The notes under the pieces are model-generated. The model was not told the origin of the DNA, made no database searches, and saw only the letters and a program-made list of their open reading frames with translations. This document shows, one piece after another, positions 57,525 to 64,000 of a stretch of DNA of 64,000 bases. Position numbers and translations under genes: made by a program. How positions within the stretch are numbered: the first letter of the stretch is position 1; each line of letters opens with the position of its first letter. The DNA lies in contig JBCAML010000005.1 of NCBI GenBank assembly GCA_038503075.1, positions 1,426,001-1,490,000 on the forward strand, given 5' to 3'. The stretch comes from Gyromitra esculenta (lineage: Eukaryota > Ascomycota > Pezizomycetes > Pezizales > Discinaceae).

Positions 57525-58463
57525 GCTTGTTGTTTGTACAAACTATGTCTTTCTCGTATTGCCGTCAACTACACGTATCAACTACAGCATCTGACGTTTA
57601 TGGACGAGTATGCAGTTTGTTATATAAGTGATTGCGATCTCGTGGAAATAAACGATGAAAATACTGGAGATGATTGAAGTTGGAAAAAAAGGAATCTGCT
57701 GCTTCTTTCCTCTTATATATTGACTCTGATTTATCAGTGGGAGTGCTGTATAGCGAATTCTTTTCTAGGTCGGGGCAGTCTGGAGTTTTTATGCAGCTCG
57801 TATCGTAGTTGTAGGTAGTCTCTTTGTGAAGGGAGTAGCTTATGTAGTTCTTGGGGAGATTGATTTTCTTCGTGAGGCCGGGGAGCATGAGTGCCTTATT
57901 TAAGATATGTCTTGATTTAATTTGTAGGACAATAGGCTGAAACGAGGAACGGCGTTCAGAATCGAGGACTGATACGAATCTTAATATGTATAGGAGGCTT
58001 GAGCTTTGAACGTTTGAGGAATTGTGACATGAATTTCTTTTCTGTAGGGCTTCTATCGTGATCAATATATGTGCGCTTCGGGTTGAGATTTCATGAAAGT
58101 GACTGCGAGTGCCATATTCATTTAGGAGAAGAGCTTAGTCCTCATGATAAGTACATGTATGTTCTTCTAATCCTAGAGTTTGCATAATGTCTGTGGTCCC
58201 TCTATTCTGTCTGATGCCTCACTATTAGAAGAAGAACTAACGCCTATTTGCTGGAAAAATCGGCAGCTCTATCTGAAGTAACAATTGAATAGGATTATAT
58301 GGCAAAGTTGGCAGGTTGCTCTTCAGCTAATATTTAATTCATGAATTATCACTTCCCTCATCGTGCTGCATCCACAGGCAGGGTAACGCTCCACCTCCAA
58401 CCTCAACCTTAACCTCAACCTCAACCCAACCTCCAAAAGCCACCCCACCAACAACCCCCCGCA

Positions 58464-59222
58464 ATGGCCTCCACCACTCCCCGCGGCGCCCTCATAGCCA
58501 TTGAAGGTCTCGACCGAGCCGGAAAATCTACCCAATGCAGCCTCCTCCTTGAACGGCTACAGCAGGAGGGTAAAAAAGCCCGTCTCCAGAAATTCCCAGG
58601 TACGCATCTATCCACCTCTCCTCATTCCATTCCCCCAAGCCATTAAAACACACCAATTAATCCTCTCTCTCCCAGAACTGAAATCACCCTAACGATGAAA
58701 TCAAACACGGCAGACCGCACAACAGCCATCGGCAAAATGATCGATTCGTACCTTAAATCAACTTCCCAGCTGGACGACCACGCTATCCATCTCCTCTTCA
58801 GTGCTAACCGCTGGGAGATCGCCGCACAGATACTGGCTGATGTTGGCGACGGTGTCACTGTTGTTATGGATCGATATGTTTACTCTGGGGTTGTCTTTAG
58901 TGCGGCTAAGGGGCTTGGATACGAGTATTGTCGCTCCCCGGACACGGGGCTTCCCAGGCCGGATGCGGTGATCTTTCTGGACTTGTCGGCGGCGGATGCG
59001 GCGAAGCGGGGTGGGTTTGGAGAGGAGCGGTATGAAGTGCCGAAGATGCAGAAGAGGGTTAGGGAGTTGTTTGGGATTATGATGGAGGATGAGAGGGATC
59101 AGGGTGATTGGAATGTGGTGAATGCTGGGAAGAGTGTGGAGGAGGTTCAAGAGGAGATTTGGGGGTTGGTGGGGAAGGCAGAGGAGTTTGCGAGGGGGAA
59201 TGACATGAGGAAGATCGTTTGA
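58464..59222 (+). CDS. CDC8: Thymidylate kinase (Cdc8)
   Basis: Phosphorylates dTMP to dTDP in dTTP synthesis. Exons are 58464-58599 and 58714-59222 (114-nt intron), giving 214 aa, the normal length. The P-loop reads GLDRAGKST. The DR(Y/F) motif is in VVMDRYVYSG, and the substrate-binding region follows (DTGLPRPDAVIFLDL). The LID equivalent (RGGFGEERYEV) lacks extra arginines, as in type I enzymes. The ATG at 58464 opens directly into the conserved beta-strand GALIAIEG. The leader carries CTCAAC-type repeats. The gene converges on COQ3 with 202 bp between stop codons. Confidence 0.97.
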
Positions 59223-59424
59223 TTGGTGCTGTGTGATTAGGGCCCTGGCATTTCTTAGAAAATATACCCTTTTTCTTAGGCATGACGAACAGAATAAAAA
59301 TGGGCTACAGATTGCGAATTTAGAATAGTTGGGATTAACATCGTGTTTTCCTCTCGACTATGAAATATAGATACCTGCATTAATTACTCTTTCCTGTCTT
59401 GCCCTACCTGTCATCTACTTTACA

Positions 59425-60457
59425 TCATCCCTCAATATTCCTTCTCACCCCAAAGAAATAGTTTCCCACATTCTCTCCTCCCTTTACTTCCTTCCACCCA
59501 AATCCCGGAACATAAGCGCACCCCATAACAACCATCCCACCATTGCCGCCCCATCCTGCTTGCTTCTCGAAGAAAGCTTTGAGCTCGTCGGCATTGATGT
59601 ACTTATTCCAATCATGAGTGCCTCTTGGTACGATATTGAGAATGTCCTCCGCAATAAGCTTGGTCGTTAAGTACGACGTCCATGTCCGTGCGATAGTAGA
59701 GAGAACCAACCACCCGCCAGGCTTAACGTGCGACATAGTTGAAGAGAGGAACGTGGTTGGATGAGGAACATGTTCAATCACTTCCATCATTGTAACCTGT
59801 ATTTCGCAGATATATATTAGCTCCCCCTTCCAACCCAAAAAAAAACTATAAGACATAAAAACAACATACAATATCGAACTGTCCCGCTTTCCCTGCCTCC
59901 CCCGCTGCCAATGCCTCCCCGAGCCCATCGATGGTGGTATTTAAGTACCTCAGTCTCCCAACCAACGCTGGATCAGTCCTTCTATGGCTCTCGGCGACCT
60001 TCAGCACCTCTGTGCTGGCATCAACACCCAGTACACTCTCTGTGCTCTTCAGTCGCGCTAAAGCTTCTGCTAATATCCCTCCTCCGCATCCAACATCAAG
60101 ATACCGTAGCCCCTGCGAATTCCCACGCCCTTGAACCTGCTCAATTGGGTCTGCACCAACGCTCTCATTCCCGCGTGCAGAAGATGTGGCTGGGATCGGG
60201 GACCCCCGGAGAAGACAGGATTGGATAAATTGAAGTCTAATCGGGTTCATGAGGTGGAGGAGCCGTGAGGAGCCGTGAGGGTCCCACCAGGTCGAGGCGA
60301 GGTCATCGAAGTGGGATATCTCAGTGGGGTCGACGGAGGTGCCAGCGGTGCTGTGGTGACGGGGGAATTGAGAGGCTGTTTTGGGAAACTGACGGATATT
60401 TTGAAGGGCTGCTATTCGGCTGCGAGGGAACAACTTGAAGAGGGGTTTTGATGCCAT
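59425..60457 (-). CDS. COQ3: Ubiquinone biosynthesis O-methyltransferase Coq3
   Basis: A mitochondrial SAM-dependent enzyme that does both O-methylations in coenzyme Q synthesis as part of the CoQ synthome on the inner membrane. Exons are 60457-59870 and 59796-59425, giving 319 aa. The first about 40 residues are basic and Ser/Arg-rich without acidic residues, fitting a mitochondrial presequence. Family marks are FDDLASTWWDP, the SAM motif I YLDVGCGGGILAEALA, post-I GVDAS, the split motif FDI/VTMMEVIEHV (interrupted by the intron) and the C-terminal HDWNKYINADEL. A telomere-like TACCCTAACCCT lies 72 bp upstream of the ATG. BRE2 lies upstream on the same strand. Confidence 0.96.
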
Positions 60458-60833
60458 TGCTGGTGCTGATGTTGTAGTGGGGAGGTGGAGCTCGCCATCA
60501 TCGTGTAGCAGATAACAGACACGTATCGTACCCTAACCCTGATTTTCTGGGGGAAAAAATCATTTACACAGGTACATGTGGTTTACGAGTTCTCTACCGA
60601 TTTTTAGGCCTGTATATTAAAGCAAGGAGTTCGAATGTTCTATCAATTCGAAGGATTGCGCTTAATGCGAATTACACTACTATACAAAACCGCCAGACTC
60701 CTTTTAGCCCAGTGACGTAAAGCAAAAATAAATAAAATAAAATATTCCGATTATATACCACTCCGTAGTCATAATCCAAGCATCATTCCACCGTCTTACA
60801 CTTTTCCCGCCTCTCTCCTGTTCATATATCCTC
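60458..60833. promoter_or_regulatory. COQ3 promoter and BRE2 3' region
   Basis: A 376-bp spacer. CCCTAACCCT lies at 60531-60540 (TTAGGG-type sequence on the coding strand of COQ3). An AAATAAAATAAAATA stretch near 60725 could serve as the BRE2 polyadenylation region. Confidence 0.4.
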
Positions 60834-62377
60834 CTACTCGTCCTCCATAACCATCTCTTTGATCTCCTCTTTCACGTTTACTGGCACCGCCTGTGCCATT
60901 GCAGCAGCCCCTACACCTCCCGCAGGCGGCCCCTCGAATAACAAATGCACCTCGTCTACCAGATCATACGTCACATCCTCCGCAATTTGCTCTTCATACC
61001 TCTCACTCATCGGCCGAACTTCCTGTCCCAAGTCCTTTGGTGCATACCACCAATCTGGTCCAAAATTGCACTCCACCACACCCGCATTAAATACACTCAC
61101 CGCGGGATAGTACCCCAGCGTTCCGTCGTCCAACTCTCTCCCACTAAGCGCTGCTAAAGGCTTAGAAGCCGGCGGTAGAAATGAATATAGGTCTTCCCAC
61201 GGCATGCCCACGTATTCGCCATTCTTGTATACTTTAATAAAGCTCCCAGGCAGCGTCTTTGGTGGCTGCGCTGGTTTTGTCCCTGGGGCCGGGTTCATGA
61301 GTTCCTCCATGTCCTTTGTAGGCTGATACTCGAATTGCTCGAACCACAGCTGATTCTTGAAGCGGATCGGGATACGGTCGCGGATTATATCGCCAGATTT
61401 CGCAACAGGATCCGTAGTAAGGGATCGCTGTGTAGATAGTGGTGGGAGCCGAATATGCAGTCCGATCACATCCGAAGTATGGAACGTGCTATTGAGAAAG
61501 TCCTTAGGGCGCGACATATGGACCTTCTGACCAGACACATCACGGATACCGTAAGAATGGGCATCGAAGCCGACAGGTGCGTCGAGGGGTGCTTCTCGCC
61601 GAGCCCAACCAACACGAACGTGACCGCCGGGCGTCCCGTCCTCGTTGATCCCACGCACAACCTTGCATTCGTAGTACCAGTCACCTTCACGCACACCTAT
61701 ATTTGCGCGCGCCATGCGCCAGCCTTTGGCCGTGGTGATGGCGGTGCCGGTGGTGTTGACGTAGACCTGCGCATTCATGTCTTCGAAGTTGATGCGTGGG
61801 GTGTATGGTTCATATTCGCTATGGCGGTATGCAACCGTGGGTAGCATCCGTGAAGCTTCACAGGGGACATAACGGAAGCCCCGCCGGTTCATTGGGCTGG
61901 GACCATTAGCAATTGGTCTTCCCGTGAACAGGGAGGGGAAACAAACTGGTCGTTGACAGCGACGAACTCCTCGGGAAGATCTGGGATATCGCTCACCACC
62001 ATAGTTGGCGGCGCCCGATGTCCATAGTAGTCTTGCTCCTTTGGAGGTGGTAGTCTCCAGCGATTTATTGTTGGCCAGGCTGTCGCGTTCGCAGTAAGCC
62101 CTCCCGGGGTGTTGTGTCCTGTTGTATGTTTCCCTGATCCTGTCCCCCCTCCGCCTGCGCCCCCGGTACCAGAAAGATTGTTGGCGCCATTGCCTGCGCT
62201 ATTAAGAGCTTCTTTCTTCTTCCACGATTCCTTCTTTTCGCGGGGAGGCTTAGTGCGCGCTGGGAGGGATAGTTCGGCGTCTTCGGGGCCCGGAGGTCGC
62301 TTTTGCGGTATTGAGGATGGGGGGAGTGTTGGAGCGGGTGAGTGGTGAACGGCATCAAGCATAGGAATATCTTGCAT
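60834..62377 (-). CDS. BRE2: COMPASS subunit Bre2/Ash2-like (SPRY)
   Basis: A SPRY-domain subunit of the COMPASS (Set1) complex that methylates histone H3 lysine 4. Exons are 62377-61947 and 61896-60834 (50-nt intron with a TGCTAAT branch site), giving 497 aa; yeast Bre2 is 505 aa. The N-terminal 140 residues are disordered, Pro- and Gly-rich with a KKESWKKKE basic patch. The SPRY core starts RRGFRYVPCEAS and contains KGWRMARANIGVREGDWYYE and GHVRVGWARREA. It ends with the conserved YYPAVSVFNAG and NFGPDWWYAP. An in-frame ATG 40 codons upstream (62497) would give 537 aa; I prefer 62377 because the extra residues look like leader. The C terminus is acidic (KEMVMEDE). Confidence 0.93.
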
Positions 62378-63400
62378 ATTTGCTAGGAGGGCTATAGGAA
62401 TTCTTGCTGGCTTCGGGCAGGCAGCACGAAGAAGATGAGGTGAGGTTGGAGCTCGCGCTGTCGCGATGTGAAGCTCGTGCCAAGCCCGATTTAACATAAG
62501 GCATCACGTGAGTCGAGATCCCCGTGCTGTTAGCCTTGGCACGTGATGTCGTGACATTCGACTCGTGTAAACTTTGCCGTTAACATCAGAACGCGGGAAT
62601 GGGAACCGAGTGTGAACAATCGACAGAGCTCACTTTTCAATATGCTTCAAACGTAGTTAACCTCCAGTAGGATATTTGCTAGTAACAGCGGGATCGGAGG
62701 CCAGAGATTCAAAGGTGTAGGAGAGAAAGAGTAGATCCTGGAAGCTCTGGATACTAATTGTGCTGGAGCTTGGCTTTTGAGATTTGATGGGTTGCGTTTA
62801 TTAATGGATAGTTGTTTGGCGTCGTGATATTATGTCCTAATGTGGTAGTGAGGTAGGAGAATACAATTGCCCCATGAAACTCATCCCAAGTATATGAATT
62901 TGTGCTGAAGCTCGAATGAATCGGAAATATAATTCTAGTTTATTTTGGACTGGTAAGAAATACAGATTCTCTGCCTTCCAGAGTTGGGAGGTATATATGG
63001 TGGCCCAGTCGCCTTGCTTCAGAAACTTTATGGGGCTCCAATCATTTCTCTAATGGTAAAGCGGCTTTACCACAACTTAATTCAAAAGGTGGGGAATCTA
63101 CACGACCCACCAATCCAAGAGATACTCTTTCAGCACGTGAGTACTTAGAATGGATACATGTACTCAATGTTACACTAATGCCAACGACAGAATACCAGGC
63201 TGGCACAGCACTCCAGCCCCCAACGCGATTTTCCGAGAAATAAGAAAACACCGGAAATAGAGAAACCGAATAATTAGTAGCGGTACTAGGAAATACGAGG
63301 AGAAAGGTGAAACAGCCTTCCATCCCAACTATCAAACAAAAGGGCGAGATTTTATCCCGGGTTTTATCTACGGAGAATTGCCACACGAAGTTTGCTGGCT
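62378..63400. other. Spacer between BRE2 and the ankyrin gene
   Basis: About 1 kb, AT-rich, with a TACATGTA at 63155. The left part should be the BRE2 promoter (two CACGTGA-type E-boxes at about 62505 and 62539). I see no gene. Confidence 0.45.
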
Positions 63401-63985
63401 TCAGACTCCTTCCTCAAAAGCTCTGCAATTTCCTTCCTTCCTCCCCTCTTTAATGGCTAATCTTAATAGTGTTATAGCCGATTTCAGAGCATCCAATAGG
63501 ATTTTATGCGCAAGGAGTAATTTTATCACTGCTGTTGTATTTACTAAAGATTTGCTGGTAATGGCACAGTGGAGCGCTGTGCAACCAGACTGAGAAATCA
63601 TAGTGATATCTGCCCCACCTTCTAACAGGACTTTCACCACCTCTTCACGTCCATTTCTGGTTGCTACGTGGAGCGCTGTATGGCTGCGGTGGCCCACCGT
63701 GTTGGGGTTTGTCCCACCTCCCAGCAGGATTTTTACTTCTCCTTCGCGTCCGAATGTACTTGCCATGTGGAGTGTTCTCCGTATCTGGGCACGTTTTTAA
63801 CCTTGCGGTTAGCCAATTTGTTCATCGTTTCATATGCTTTAACGTGAGTGTTCTGTTTATTCCCGATATTTGGAAATGATTATATTACCAACTTTCTGTT
63901 TGCACGTTGCGCGCTGTAACAGGAACTGGATTAGCGTGGTTGGTAAAGTAGCCTCTTTCTAGTATAGATTTGCACACACTAACGC
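63401..63985 (-). CDS. Ankyrin-repeat protein, 3' part (runs off the window)
   Basis: Two exons are visible, about 63985-63906 and 63784-63401, joined by a 121-nt intron with a GGCTAACC branch site. The first opens at an acceptor near the right edge, so the 5' part lies beyond the window. Translation gives at least three ankyrin units: CKSILERG...NPVPVTARN/IRRTLHMASTFGREGEVKILLGGG, HTALHVATRNGREEVVKVLLEGGADI and CTALHCAITSKS...VIKLLLAHKI. A weak last unit (LLRLAIKEGRKEG) precedes the stop. The intron sits between the Asn and the RTLHMA of a unit, and joining it restores the ankyrin spacing. Ankyrin arrays mediate protein binding; no catalytic domain is visible, so function depends on the unseen part. 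Confidence 0.75.
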
Positions 63986-64000
63986 CTAGGAGAAGAAAGG

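Larger units (their letters stand above)
55328..58463. other. Spacer upstream of GAL83 and CDC8
   Basis: About 3.1 kb between divergent genes. From the left: the GC-rich GAL83 leader; an AGTGAATAT tandem at 55661-55687; a stretch of ATT/GATT-rich simple sequence (about 56700-56950); the tRNA-related element (annotated separately); a TACATGTA at 58152; and a CTCAAC-rich leader just before the CDC8 ATG. A 155-codon frame at 57598-58065 (minus) is unsupported. Confidence 0.5.

Noticed and set aside
57598..58065. 155-codon minus-strand frame in an AT-rich spacer
   Set aside because: It is the longest unexplained frame, but its composition follows the local base bias, no domain or signal is visible, and it lies directly beside a tRNA-related element.
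1..64000. CRISPR array, bacterial operon or secondary-metabolite cluster
   Set aside because: No regularly spaced direct repeats, no cas-like or backbone synthase genes, and introns throughout show a eukaryotic nuclear region.

Overview
This window looks like nuclear DNA of a filamentous ascomycete (Pezizomycotina), possibly of an early-branching lineage such as Pezizomycetes; the class is an inference. Nearly every gene is split by short introns of about 50-230 nt with GTAAGT/GTATGT-type donors and TACTAAT/CTAAC-like branch sites. The gene set is that of a free-living fungus: deoxyhypusine hydroxylase, a p24 cargo receptor, the Bre2 subunit of COMPASS, the Snf1 beta subunit, Nmt1/Thi5, Pet191, Coq3 and Cdc8. 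About 40 percent of the window is coding. Long AT-rich spacers separate groups of genes.

Layout. 1-5.2 kb: gene-free spacer. 5.2-11.2 kb: four minus-strand genes (LIA1, EMP24, a small coiled-coil protein, a UBE2S-like E2). 11.2-16.7 kb: spacer. 16.8-25.4 kb: a four-exon gene for a giant (about 2,746 aa) low-complexity and coiled-coil protein with two arrays of short helical repeats. 27.2-30.8 kb: a probably decaying member of an unrecognised two-copy family, then two MITE-like copies. 30.8-38.0 kb: RKM4-like SET methyltransferase, a single-pass membrane protein and a Myb-like protein. 40.6 kb: a 96-aa conserved-looking protein. 44.3-45.5 kb: the intact copy of the two-copy family. 49.1-50.6 kb: nmt1 with a TPP riboswitch in its leader. 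52.0-55.3 kb: a small hydrophilic protein, PET191 and GAL83. 57.2 kb: a tRNA-related, SINE-like element. 58.5-62.4 kb: CDC8, COQ3 and BRE2. 63.4-64.0 kb: the 3' end of an ankyrin-repeat gene that runs off the right edge.

The recognisable genes are housekeeping functions (hypusination, vesicle traffic, ubiquitin conjugation, thiamine, ubiquinone and dTTP synthesis, cytochrome oxidase assembly, glucose signalling, histone and ribosomal-protein methylation). They do not form one pathway or a metabolite cluster. Convergent pairs with short 3' spacers are RKM4/membrane protein (184 bp), PET191/GAL83 (330 bp) and CDC8/COQ3 (202 bp).

The most unusual signals are: (1) 27 exact copies of the palindrome TACATGTA where about one is expected, all outside coding exons; (2) 20-residue and 17-residue tandem repeat arrays in the giant protein; (3) an 11-nt microexon in LIA1; (4) an inverted pair of unrecognised paralogues, one intact and one with several lesions; (5) a fungal TPP riboswitch; (6) a tRNA-like element with intact box A and box B and an encoded ACCA.
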